Shown: one piece after another, positions 33,577 to 42,228 of the stretch
Layout of the letters: each line of letters starts with the position of its first letter
How positions within the stretch are numbered: the first letter of the stretch is position 1
Source: Merdimonas faecigallinarum
GTDB lineage: Bacteria > Bacillota > Clostridia > Lachnospirales > Lachnospiraceae
DNA length: 64,000 bases
Direction: 5' to 3'
Assembly: GCA_019119285.1 (NCBI GenBank)
Contig: DWXJ01000080.1
Span: 1 to 64,000 of the forward strand
Notes under the pieces: model-generated
Told to the model about the DNA's origin: nothing
The model's database searches: none
What the model saw: only the letters and a program-made list of their open reading frames with translations
Position numbers and translations under genes: made by a program

Positions 33577-34506
33577 TTACAGGATCAGCTTTGCTGCGCC
33601 GCAGATGCCGGCGTCATTTCCAAGCTGTGCCAGAACAAACCGGGTATCCTGGTTTGCGAAGAATGCTTTTTCATGGAAATATTTTTCCACATATTCCAGC
33701 AGGATCTCTCCTGCTTTGGAAACACCCCCGCCGATCACGATCACCGACGGATCTGTGATCACGGCAATGGCTGCCAGGGCGTGCCCCAGATAAGAGCCAA
33801 ATTCTTCAACAATCTCCTTTGCAACTGCATCGCCCTCTTTTAAAGCATCAAAAACAGCTTTCGCGCTTATTTCAGATCCTCTTAAGGAAGAAGGACTGTC
33901 GTCTCTCTCCAGCCGTCTTCTGGCCAGGCGGCTGATACCGGTAGCGGATGCGTACTGCTCCAGACAGCCTGTGTTTCCGCAGCCGCATGTCTCTGTTTCT
34001 TCTTCATTGACACAGAAGTGGCCGATCTCTCCGCCGGCTCCGTGAGAACCTGCCAGCGGCTTTCCATTTACAATGATCCCGCCGCCTACACCGGTTCCCA
34101 GTGTGACCATGATCATATTTTTCTGGCCTTTTCCGGCGCCCAGCCACATTTCCCCAAGAGCAGCCATATTTGCGTCATTTCCGGCTGCTACGGGAATACC
34201 TGTCAATTCTTTCATTTCACGGGTAACTTCTTTGTGTCCCCAACCAAGATTTGCCGTCTTTTGTACCACGCCGTCTTCCATGACAGGAGCCGGGATCCCG
34301 ATCCCGATGCCATCCACTTCTGATTTCCGGATATTTTTTTCCTGCATCTTATTCTGCAGGGATTCTGCCACATCCGGCAGGATGGCCTCTCCGTGATTTT
34401 CCGTGCGGGTCTTGATCTCCCATTTTTCCAGGAGTTCCCCCTCCGTGGTAAACAGGCCGATCTTTACTGTCGTTCCTCCGATGTCAACGCCAAAACAATA
34501 CTTCAT
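33577..34506 (-). CDS. glcK: ROK-family glucokinase
   Basis: A 309-residue sugar kinase. The phosphate-binding DIGGTTVKIG is at the N-terminus, AGNDANMAALGE holds the catalytic Asp, and the ROK signature with zinc ligands is CGCGNTGCLEQYASATG (about 165-181). It phosphorylates glucose to glucose-6-phosphate. It is the last gene of an operon with uvrC and hprK; linkage to hprK fits a carbon-metabolism role. Confidence 0.92.
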   Translation of the reverse strand: MKYCFGVDIGGTTVKIGLFTTEGELLEKWEIKTRTENHGEAILPDVAESLQNKMQEKNIRKSEVDGIGIGIPAPVMEDGVVQKTANLGWGHKEVTREMKELTGIPVAAGNDANMAALGEMWLGAGKGQKNMIMVTLGTGVGGGIIVNGKPLAGSHGAGGEIGHFCVNEEETETCGCGNTGCLEQYASATGISRLARRRLERDDSPSSLRGSEISAKAVFDALKEGDAVAKEIVEEFGSYLGHALAAIAVITDPSVIVIGGGVSKAGEILLEYVEKYFHEKAFFANQDTRFVLAQLGNDAGICGAAKLIL

Positions 34507-34532
34507 GTTTTCTTTCCTCTCTTTATCTCTTT

Positions 34533-35459
34533 TTATCTTCTCGCCAGATTCTGCTGCACTCTCTTATACAGCTCCTGCGCAGCATTGTAGCCCATCTTCT
34601 TCTGCCTGTAGTTGATGGAAGCTGTTTCCACGATCACGGCCAGGTTTCTGCCCGGACGGATCGGAAGCTGATGGCAGACCACCTTGTTGCCCAGAAATTC
34701 GGTATACTGCTCTTCCAGGCCGAGACGGTCGTATTCTTTTTCCTTGTCCCACTCTTCCAGAGTGATGACCAGATCGATATTCTGGGTCTCGCGGACACTT
34801 AACACACCAAACAGCGTTTTGACATCCACGATCCCGATGCCTCGCAGCTCAATAAAATGTCTGGTAATGTCCGGCGCGGATCCTACCAGAGTCTCGTCGC
34901 TGACCTTGCGGATCTCTACCACGTCGTCGCTGACCAGACGGTGTCCACGTTTCACAAGCTCCAGCGCAGCCTCGCTCTTTCCGATGCCGCTTTCCCCCAT
35001 GATCAGCACGCCGACGCCGTATACGTCTACCAGCACGCCGTGGATGGAGATGCAGGGAGCAAGCTGTACATTCAGCCAGCGGATGATCTCCGCCGTGAAG
35101 GCAGACGTCTTTTTCTCCGTGATAAAGATCGGCACATCCGCCTCTACCGCCATGTCAAGAAGCATCTGCTCCGGCGGAAGATTGCGGCAGAAAATAATGC
35201 AGGGAATTTTATAAGACAGAAGGGTTTTGTAAACTTCCCTTTTCTTTTCCTCGTCCATCTTCTCCAGGAATGTATATTCCACATAGCCGATGATCTGAAC
35301 ACGCTCGGAATCAAAATGTTCAAAGAACCCGGTCAGCTGCAGAGCCGGGCGGTTGATATCCGGAACTTCCACCTTTTTATCGTTCAGCTCAACATCCGGA
35401 GTCAGGTTTTTCAGATTCATTTTTTCTACAATTTTCTTTAATTCCACTGTCTTTGCCAT
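34533..35459 (-). CDS. hprK: HPr kinase/phosphorylase
   Basis: A 308-residue bifunctional enzyme phosphorylating or dephosphorylating HPr at a serine to control carbon catabolite repression. Key parts are His140, the Walker A GESGIGKS (155-162), RGHRLVSDDVVEI and the RGIGIVDV signature. It follows uvrC with a 42-bp gap and has AGAAGGAGATAATT before the ATG, and glcK follows. Confidence 0.95.
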   Translation of the reverse strand: MAKTVELKKIVEKMNLKNLTPDVELNDKKVEVPDINRPALQLTGFFEHFDSERVQIIGYVEYTFLEKMDEEKKREVYKTLLSYKIPCIIFCRNLPPEQMLLDMAVEADVPIFITEKKTSAFTAEIIRWLNVQLAPCISIHGVLVDVYGVGVLIMGESGIGKSEAALELVKRGHRLVSDDVVEIRKVSDETLVGSAPDITRHFIELRGIGIVDVKTLFGVLSVRETQNIDLVITLEEWDKEKEYDRLGLEEQYTEFLGNKVVCHQLPIRPGRNLAVIVETASINYRQKKMGYNAAQELYKRVQQNLARR

Positions 35460-35501
35460 AATTATCTCCTTCTTCCGTTCTATTAGGGATATTGTACCAC
35501 A

Positions 35502-37346
35502 TCAGTGAAAAAATTTATATACATCCTGCGCCGCTTTTTCATTCATAGAGGGCAGTTCCTTCAATTCCTCCACCGTAGCGTTTCTGATGGCCTCAATATT
35601 CTCAAAATGCCGCATCAGGTCTTTTCTCCTTGCAGGGCCTACTCCGGGAATATCATCCAGGATCGAGTGGACCTGACTCTGGCTTCTGAGTTTCCGATGG
35701 AAGGTGATCGCAAAGCGGTGGGCTTCATCCTGGATCCGGGTGATCAGTTTGAAGCATTCGGAATTCCGGTCAATGGGCAGCTCCTCGTTTTGATAGTAGA
35801 GCCCCCGGGTCCGGTGATTGTCGTCCTTGACCATGCCGCAGACCGGAATGGCAAGCCCCAGATTCTCAAGCACCTGCAGAGCGATATTTACCTGTCCTTT
35901 GCCGCCGTCCATCAGGATCAGGTCCGGAAATGCCGTAAATCCGCCCAGTTCCTTCCCTTCTTCCTGTTCTTTCAGGCCATGGGTGAACCGCCTGGTCAGA
36001 ACTTCTTCCATGCTGGCATAATCGTCCGCCCCCTGCACGCCTTTAATCTTAAACTTCCGGTAATCATTGCGTTTGGGCTTTCCTTTTTCATAGACCACCA
36101 TGGATCCTACAGACGCAAATCCACTGGTATTGGAAATGTCGTAGGCCTCCATCCTCACGATGCCGGAAAGACCCAGCAGTTTTTCCAGTTCCCTGACCGC
36201 CCCGATAGTTCGTCCTTCTTCCCGCTTTAATCGCTCTTTATCCGTGCTTAATACCATCTTCGCATTTCGTGCCGCCAGTTCCACCAGCTTTTCTTTCGTG
36301 CCTTTTTTCGGCACCTTGATATGCACCCTGCGGCCACGCTTTTTGGTCAGCCATTCTTCGATCAGTTCCTGGTCGTCGATCTCTTCCGGCAGCATCAGCT
36401 CCGCGGGAATATAGGGCGTGCCTGCGTAAAACTGTTTGATAAAACTGGATAAGGTTTCCTTTGCCGACTCCTCTTTTGCGATCTTCAGGTAAAAATGATC
36501 CCGCCCGATCAGCCGGCCGCCCCGGATAAAGAAGACCTGAACAACCGCGTCTTCGCCTTCCACTGCCATGGCAAGGATATCCCGGTCGTCTCCTGCGCCG
36601 GCGGCATCGGTGATCTTCTGTTTCTGGGCGATCTTCTGAACGCTGGCGATCAGTTCCCGGTATTCGATCGCTTTTTCGAATTCCAGCATTTCCGAAGCCT
36701 TCTCCATTTTATCCTTTAACTGCTCCACAATCCCCTCATAATTTCCATTCAGAAATTTCAGAACCTCCTGAACCGATTCCTGGTATTCTTCCGCCGAAAC
36801 ATATCCCTGACAGGGAGCGTTGCACTGATGGATGTGATAATTCAGGCACGGACGCTCCTTTCCCACATCTCTGGGAAGTTTTCGGTTGCAACTTCGGATA
36901 TGATAAAGTTTCCTAATCAACTCAATCGTGTCTTTCACAGCCCCGGCACTGGTGTAAGGCCCAAAATATTTCGCCTTATCCTTCACCATACGCCTGGTCA
37001 TCATAATCCTGGGAAACGGCTCTTCCACCGTCACCTTGATAAACGGATAGGTCTTGTCATCCATCAGCATGGTGTTGTATTTCGGCCGGTGCTCTTTGAT
37101 CAGGTTACACTCCAGAACCAGAGCCTCCAGCTCCGAATCCGTCACAATATACTCAAACCGGCTGATATGCGTCACCATCTGCTCGATCTTGATCCCCTTG
37201 TTGCGGCTGCTCTGAAAATACTGCCGCACACGGTTCTTTAAACTGACCGCCTTGCCCACGTAGATGATCTCATCCTTCTCATCATGCATCAGGTAGACAC
37301 CCGGCTTACCCGGCAGCTTTTTCAACTCTTCCTGAATGTCAAACAT
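35502..37346 (-). CDS. uvrC: excinuclease ABC subunit C
   Basis: A 614-residue nucleotide excision repair nuclease. The N-terminal GIY-YIG domain has GVYLMHDEKDEIIYVGKA. A UVR (UvrB-binding) segment is near 200-235, the RNase H-like C-terminal nuclease contains AYDISNTSG and LILMDGGKGQ, and a double helix-hairpin-helix domain ends it (DIPGVGPARRKDLMRHF). It makes both incisions with UvrB. Its partner uvrB is seen only as a fragment in this window. Confidence 0.95.
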   Translation of the reverse strand: MFDIQEELKKLPGKPGVYLMHDEKDEIIYVGKAVSLKNRVRQYFQSSRNKGIKIEQMVTHISRFEYIVTDSELEALVLECNLIKEHRPKYNTMLMDDKTYPFIKVTVEEPFPRIMMTRRMVKDKAKYFGPYTSAGAVKDTIELIRKLYHIRSCNRKLPRDVGKERPCLNYHIHQCNAPCQGYVSAEEYQESVQEVLKFLNGNYEGIVEQLKDKMEKASEMLEFEKAIEYRELIASVQKIAQKQKITDAAGAGDDRDILAMAVEGEDAVVQVFFIRGGRLIGRDHFYLKIAKEESAKETLSSFIKQFYAGTPYIPAELMLPEEIDDQELIEEWLTKKRGRRVHIKVPKKGTKEKLVELAARNAKMVLSTDKERLKREEGRTIGAVRELEKLLGLSGIVRMEAYDISNTSGFASVGSMVVYEKGKPKRNDYRKFKIKGVQGADDYASMEEVLTRRFTHGLKEQEEGKELGGFTAFPDLILMDGGKGQVNIALQVLENLGLAIPVCGMVKDDNHRTRGLYYQNEELPIDRNSECFKLITRIQDEAHRFAITFHRKLRSQSQVHSILDDIPGVGPARRKDLMRHFENIEAIRNATVEELKELPSMNEKAAQDVYKFFH

Positions 37347-37369
37347 ACAAAACGCTCCTTACATAAAAT

Positions 37370-37403
37370 GGGGACGGGGGATTTCCAGAAATCCCCCGTC
37401 CCC
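37370..37403. repeat. Dispersed palindrome, copy 1
   Basis: Perfect 15-bp inverted repeat GGGGACGGGGGATTT / AAATCCCCCGTCCCC with a 4-nt loop CCAG, between uvrC and ftsH. An identical stem occurs at 53981-54014 and both are preceded by ATAAAAT. No T-run on either side, so it looks like a REP-like element and not a terminator. Confidence 0.85.
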
Positions 37404-37411
37404 AGAAACAT

Positions 37412-39313
37412 TTATATTTCTTCTACTGGATTCATCGTGATCCGTTCTTCTTTCTTTTTCTCTTTTGTCTCTGGATCGATGCCTTCTACTTCATAGAAGA
37501 TATCCATAAATTCTTTTCCGGTGATGGTTTCTTTTTCGATCAGGAAGTCTGCGATCTTGTCCAGAGAACTTCTGTGTTCTGCCAGCAGACGTTTTGCTTC
37601 CTCGTATGCGTTTTTCAGCATCTTCATTACTTCGTGGTCGATCTCGGAAGCGGTTTCTTCTCCACAGTTGGCAACGGGACGTCCGTCCAGATAACGGTGC
37701 TGGATGGATTCCAGCCCGATCAGGCCGAATTTTTCGCTCATACCGTACTGTGTGATCATGGCTCTTGCGATACTGGTGGCTTTCTCAATGTCGTTGGACG
37801 CTCCGGTGGTCACGGTGTCGAAGACAATCTCTTCTGCGGCCCGGCCTCCCAGCATGCCTACCAGCATAGCTTCCAGTTCTTTTTTGGTATTCAGGAATTT
37901 CTCTTCTTCCGGCGTCTGCATGACATACCCCAGCGCCCCCATGGTCCGGGGAACGATGGTGATCTTCTGGACCGGTTCGGAGTCTTTCTGCAGCGCGCTG
38001 ATCAGTGCATGTCCTACCTCATGATAGGATACGATCCGCCGTTCTTCCTGGCTCATGATGCGGTCCTTCTTTTCTTTTCCTACCAGCACCACTTCCACTG
38101 CTTCGAAAAGATCCTGCTGACACACAGCATTTCTGCCATGCTTTACTGCGTTGATGGCCGCCTCATTGATCATGTTGGCAAGATCCGATCCTACGGCGCC
38201 GGAAGTGGCCAGAGCTATGGCTTCCAGATCCACCGTCTCGTCCATCCGCACATCCTTGGAATGTACCTTCAGCACGTCGATCCGGCCTTTCAGATCCGGT
38301 TTTTCCACAATGATCCGCCGGTCAAAACGTCCGGGACGAAGAAGCGCCGGATCCAGGATCTCCGGACGGTTGGTTGCCGCCAGGAGCACCAGTCCCTTAT
38401 TGCTCTCAAATCCGTCCATCTCAGCCAGCAGCTGGTTCAGAGTCTGCTCTCTTTCATCGTTGCTTCCCAGCTGGTTGTCACGGCTTTTTCCGATCGCGTC
38501 AATCTCGTCAATAAAAATGATACAGGGCGCCATCTGCTGTGCCTGCTTGAAGAGATCCCGCACACGGGACGCGCCCACGCCTACATACATTTCTACAAAT
38601 GCCGAACCGCTTAAAGAGAAGAACGGTACGTTGGCTTCTCCTGCCACCGCCTTCGCAAGAAGGGTCTTACCGGTTCCCGGAGGCCCCACCAGGAGCGCTC
38701 CTTTGGGAAGTTTGGCTCCCACGCTGGTGTATTTTCCCGGATTATGCAGAAAGTCTACGACTTCCTGGAGTGATTCCTTGGCCTCATCCTGGCCCGCCAC
38801 ATCCCGGAAGGTGACTCCGGTCTGCTTCTCCACATACATCTTGGCATTGCTCTTGCCAATGCCCATCACGCCTCCGCCTTTGCTCATCTTTCTTGTCATC
38901 CACACGATCATGCCCACTAAAAGCGCGATCGGCAGGAAGGTCGCAAGAAGCTGGATCGCGATCGCCGATGTGGTGTCCGGGATCTCCTGCTCATACTCTA
39001 CCCCGGCCTCATACAGCCGTTCGGAAAGAGTGTCATCCTGCACCAGTCCGGTATAGTATTCTTTCGCTATCCGCTCTCCCTTTTCTTTCTTGGCAGTGAT
39101 CACGATCTGGTTGCTCTGGATCAGCACCTTGTCTACCTCGCCATCATCTACCATTTTCAGGAATTCATCGTAGCTGATCTCCTGCTCATTTCCATTTCCC
39201 TGGAACTGATAAAGCATCATCACGAGCATGGCTGTGATCAGCGTCACGATCAAGATAAAAGACAGGCCCTGCCTGTTATTTCTGTTATTTGGGTTGTTGT
39301 TTTGGTTGTCCAC
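37412..39313 (-). CDS. ftsH: ATP-dependent zinc metalloprotease FtsH
   Basis: A 633-residue membrane-anchored AAA+ protease. Two N-terminal membrane segments (about 15-37 and 113-137) bracket a small external domain. Walker A is GPPGTGKT, Walker B is IIFIDEIDAIG, SRH is ATNRPEILDPALLRPGRFDR, and the zinc motif is HEVGH in SYHEVGHALI (HExxH). It degrades membrane and cytosolic proteins. The start is a GTG with AGGAGGAACAAAA upstream; a promoter is at 39341-39369. Confidence 0.96.
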   Translation of the reverse strand: MDNQNNNPNNRNNRQGLSFILIVTLITAMLVMMLYQFQGNGNEQEISYDEFLKMVDDGEVDKVLIQSNQIVITAKKEKGERIAKEYYTGLVQDDTLSERLYEAGVEYEQEIPDTTSAIAIQLLATFLPIALLVGMIVWMTRKMSKGGGVMGIGKSNAKMYVEKQTGVTFRDVAGQDEAKESLQEVVDFLHNPGKYTSVGAKLPKGALLVGPPGTGKTLLAKAVAGEANVPFFSLSGSAFVEMYVGVGASRVRDLFKQAQQMAPCIIFIDEIDAIGKSRDNQLGSNDEREQTLNQLLAEMDGFESNKGLVLLAATNRPEILDPALLRPGRFDRRIIVEKPDLKGRIDVLKVHSKDVRMDETVDLEAIALATSGAVGSDLANMINEAAINAVKHGRNAVCQQDLFEAVEVVLVGKEKKDRIMSQEERRIVSYHEVGHALISALQKDSEPVQKITIVPRTMGALGYVMQTPEEEKFLNTKKELEAMLVGMLGGRAAEEIVFDTVTTGASNDIEKATSIARAMITQYGMSEKFGLIGLESIQHRYLDGRPVANCGEETASEIDHEVMKMLKNAYEEAKRLLAEHRSSLDKIADFLIEKETITGKEFMDIFYEVEGIDPETKEKKKEERITMNPVEEI

Positions 39314-39340
39314 TTTTGTTCCTCCTAATATTCCTCTTAC

Positions 39341-39369
39341 ATTATACGGACAGCCTTTCTGGAAATCAA
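39341..39369 (-). promoter_or_regulatory. ftsH promoter
   Basis: Minus-strand TTGATT (39364-39369), 17-nt spacer, TATAAT (39341-39346), about 28 bp before the start codon. Confidence 0.7.
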
Positions 39370-39449
39370 TAAAAACCTGTTTTCTTCACCGTTTTTTCAT
39401 GGTTTCCCAACCTTTTTCTTCCTTTTTTTATAAAAATTTTATACTTCGG

Positions 39450-40943
39450 TTACACGCCGGACTCTTTGAAAAATATGGGGCTGTTTTCATATTTTGCTTC
39501 AAATGTTGCCTGAATGGACAGCTTTTTAAACTGCTTCTTGTCTACAGAGCCGACCATGACAGAAGTATGGGCCTGGCATCCTGCCAGCCTGGGAAGCTGG
39601 TCCAGGGCCAGCTGTGCATTTTTATCGGTGGCCGCGCTGACAGACAGGGCGATCAGAACCTCATCGGTGTGAAGTCTGGGATTGCGGCTGCCCAGATACT
39701 TGGTCTTCAGGATCTGGATCGGTTCGATCGCTTCCGGGGAAATCACATGGCAGGCATGATCAATGCCGGCCAGTTCCTTCAATGCATTAAGCAGAAGGGC
39801 CGCGCAGGCTCCCAGAAGATTAGACGTCTTGCCTGTGATCATCCGTCCGTCGGCGAGCTGAAGAGCGGCAGCCGGAGCGCCGGTCTCTTCGGCGCGCTTT
39901 AATGCCGCATCCACCACAGGACGGTCATGAACCGTGATCCCTGCCTGGTTCATCAGCATTTCTATCTTATATACTTCATCCTCTGCGCAGGCTCCGGCCA
40001 GGAACCGGCCAAGGGAGTCATAGTAGCGCCGGATGATCTCCTGCCTGGAAGCTTCCTGGCAGGCCTCGTCATCACAGATACAGTTGCCGGCCATGTTAAC
40101 GCCCATATCGGTAGGCGACTTGTACGGGCTTTCTCCGTAAATCTGCTGGAACATGGCATTTAACACCGGGAAGATCTCCACATCCCGGTTATAATTTACG
40201 GTGGATTTTCCGTAGGCTTCCAGGTGGAAGGGGTCGATCATATTGATATCGTTAAGGTCCGCCGTGGCTGCTTCATAAGCCAGATTGACCGGGTGCTTCA
40301 GCGGAAGATTCCAGATGGGGAAGGTCTCGAACTTGGCATAACCCGCCCGGATGCCTCTTTTATGCTCCTGATACAGCTGGGAAAGGCAGACCGCCATCTT
40401 GCCGCTTCCCGGTCCCGGGGCCGTCACCACCACCAGAGGCCTGGAGGATTTGATATATTCATTTTTCCCGTAACCCTCATCGCTGACGATCAGCGGCACA
40501 TTGGCCGGATATCCGGGGATCACATAATGCCGGTACACCTGGATGCCCATTTTCTTCAGGCGGTTCCTGAACAGGTGGGCGCTCTCCTGCCCGGCGTATT
40601 TTGTGATGACAACGCTGCCTACAAAGAGACCGTTCTGACGGTAAACACTGATCAGACGCATCACGTCCTTATCGTAAGTGATGCCCAGATCTCCGCGGAC
40701 CTTATTCTTCTCAATGTCTTCAGCGCTGATCACGATGACGATCTCGGCCTGATCGGCAAGCTGCTTTAACATGCGAAGCTTACTGTCCGGCTGAAACCCC
40801 GGAAGCACGCGGGAAGCATGGTAATCATCGAACAGCTTTCCGCCAAATTCCAGATACAGTTTGTTGTCAAAGTGGCTGATGCGTTCCCGAATATGAGAAG
40901 ACTGCATTTGTAAGTATTTGTCATTGTCAAATCCTAATTTCAT
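39450..40943 (-). CDS. DUF1846 family protein
   Basis: A 497-residue protein of the DUF1846 family. It opens MKLGFDNDKYLQMQSSHIRERI and contains LYLEFGGKLFDDYHASRVLPGF, LVVVTAPGPGSGKMAVCLSQLY and DINMIDPFHLEAYGKSTVNYNRD, all strongly conserved in this group. The GPGSGK stretch recalls a nucleotide-binding loop. Function is not established in the family. It is cytoplasmic, with GGAGGAACGAGAG upstream, and appears monocistronic. Confidence 0.9.
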   Translation of the reverse strand: MKLGFDNDKYLQMQSSHIRERISHFDNKLYLEFGGKLFDDYHASRVLPGFQPDSKLRMLKQLADQAEIVIVISAEDIEKNKVRGDLGITYDKDVMRLISVYRQNGLFVGSVVITKYAGQESAHLFRNRLKKMGIQVYRHYVIPGYPANVPLIVSDEGYGKNEYIKSSRPLVVVTAPGPGSGKMAVCLSQLYQEHKRGIRAGYAKFETFPIWNLPLKHPVNLAYEAATADLNDINMIDPFHLEAYGKSTVNYNRDVEIFPVLNAMFQQIYGESPYKSPTDMGVNMAGNCICDDEACQEASRQEIIRRYYDSLGRFLAGACAEDEVYKIEMLMNQAGITVHDRPVVDAALKRAEETGAPAAALQLADGRMITGKTSNLLGACAALLLNALKELAGIDHACHVISPEAIEPIQILKTKYLGSRNPRLHTDEVLIALSVSAATDKNAQLALDQLPRLAGCQAHTSVMVGSVDKKQFKKLSIQATFEAKYENSPIFFKESGV

Positions 40944-41074
40944 ATATCTCTCGTTCCTCCGCTTTTTTTATATCGTCATGGCCGACGCGCGCCGGCCTTA
41001 ACATCAACATATCAAGTATACTACAAGACGCCGGGATTTTACAGACTTTTCTCAGGTTTTTGCGATTGCACGCT

Positions 41075-42211
41075 TTATCCCAGTGCCTTTTCCGCAGCTT
41101 TCAGCGCTTCTCTCACTACCTGATGCATGTCAAAATACCGGTACATCCCCAGGCGTCCGCCGAAAATCACATGCTCTTCTTTGTCTGCCAGCGCCCTGTA
41201 TTTTTCATATAAGGCGTTATTTTTCTCATCATTCATGGGATAGTAAGGCTCTTTTCCCCTGCTCCAGGCAGCCGGATATTCCCTGGTGATCACGGTTTTA
41301 TCAGAAATTCCCAACCTGCTTTCCCCGTATCCGCCCTGGCAGCCATATTCGAAGTGCTTGTGTTCAATGATCCTGGTATAAGGGATCTCATACTCCGTGT
41401 AGTTGACCACCGCATTTCCCTGGTAATTCTCTGTCTCCAGCACCTCTGTCTCAAACCCAAGGCTCCGGTACTCCAGTTCCCCGTAACAATAATCATAGTA
41501 TTCGTCGATCATGCCGGTAAATACCATATTTTCCGCCTCATTCATCAATTCCTCTCTGCAGGTGAAGAAATCCGTGTTCAGCCGGACACAGGCCCCCTCC
41601 AGCATTTTTTCAATGATCTGCGTATAACCGCCCACAGGGATCCCCTGGTATTTGTCATTAAAATAGTTATTATCATAGACAAAGCGTACCGGCAGTCTGC
41701 GGATGATAAAGCTGGGAAGTTCCGTAGCTCTGCGGCCCCACTGCTTTTCCGTATACCCCTTGACCAGTTTTTCGTAAATGTCTCTTCCTACCAGAGAGAT
41801 TGCCTGCTCCTCCAGGTTTTTTGGCTCCCGTATCCCGGCTTCCCTGATCTGCCGCTCAATGATCTCTTTTGCCTCGGCAGGCGTGCGGATTCCCCACATT
41901 TTGCTGAAAGTGTTCATATTAAAAGGAAGGTTATACAGTTCATCTTTATAGCAGGCCACCGGACTGTTGGTATACCGGTTAAATTCTGCGAACTGCTGCA
42001 CATAATCCCAGACTTCCCGGTCAGAAGTATGGAAGATGTGCGCTCCATACTGATGCACCTGGATATTTTCTATTTCCTTTGTATAAATATTTCCGGCTAT
42101 ATGATCCCTTTTATCGATCACCAGAACTTTTTTTCCTGCTTTTCCTGCTTCATAGGCGAAAACCGCGCCAAAAAGGCCCGCGCCCACGATGAGATAATCA
42201 TATTTTTTCAT
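41075..42211 (-). CDS. glf: UDP-galactopyranose mutase
   Basis: A 378-residue FAD enzyme converting UDP-galactopyranose to UDP-galactofuranose. The FAD Rossmann motif is YLIVGAGLFGAVFAYEAGKA, followed by VLVIDKRDHIAGN; GAHIFHTSDREVWDYV and the WGRRATELPSFIIRRLPVRF region are signature parts. AAGGAG lies upstream of the ATG at 42211, which is preferred over 42235. It indicates galactofuranose in a surface polysaccharide, yet no glycosyltransferase is adjacent. Confidence 0.92.
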   Translation of the reverse strand: MKKYDYLIVGAGLFGAVFAYEAGKAGKKVLVIDKRDHIAGNIYTKEIENIQVHQYGAHIFHTSDREVWDYVQQFAEFNRYTNSPVACYKDELYNLPFNMNTFSKMWGIRTPAEAKEIIERQIREAGIREPKNLEEQAISLVGRDIYEKLVKGYTEKQWGRRATELPSFIIRRLPVRFVYDNNYFNDKYQGIPVGGYTQIIEKMLEGACVRLNTDFFTCREELMNEAENMVFTGMIDEYYDYCYGELEYRSLGFETEVLETENYQGNAVVNYTEYEIPYTRIIEHKHFEYGCQGGYGESRLGISDKTVITREYPAAWSRGKEPYYPMNDEKNNALYEKYRALADKEEHVIFGGRLGMYRYFDMHQVVREALKAAEKALG

Positions 42212-42228
42212 TCGTTCCCACTCCTTTT

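Noticed and set aside
40944..41074. Gap between glf and the DUF1846 gene checked for a tRNA or small RNA
   Set aside because: Only a possible -10 box (TATACT) for the DUF1846 gene was seen; no cloverleaf or terminator stem.
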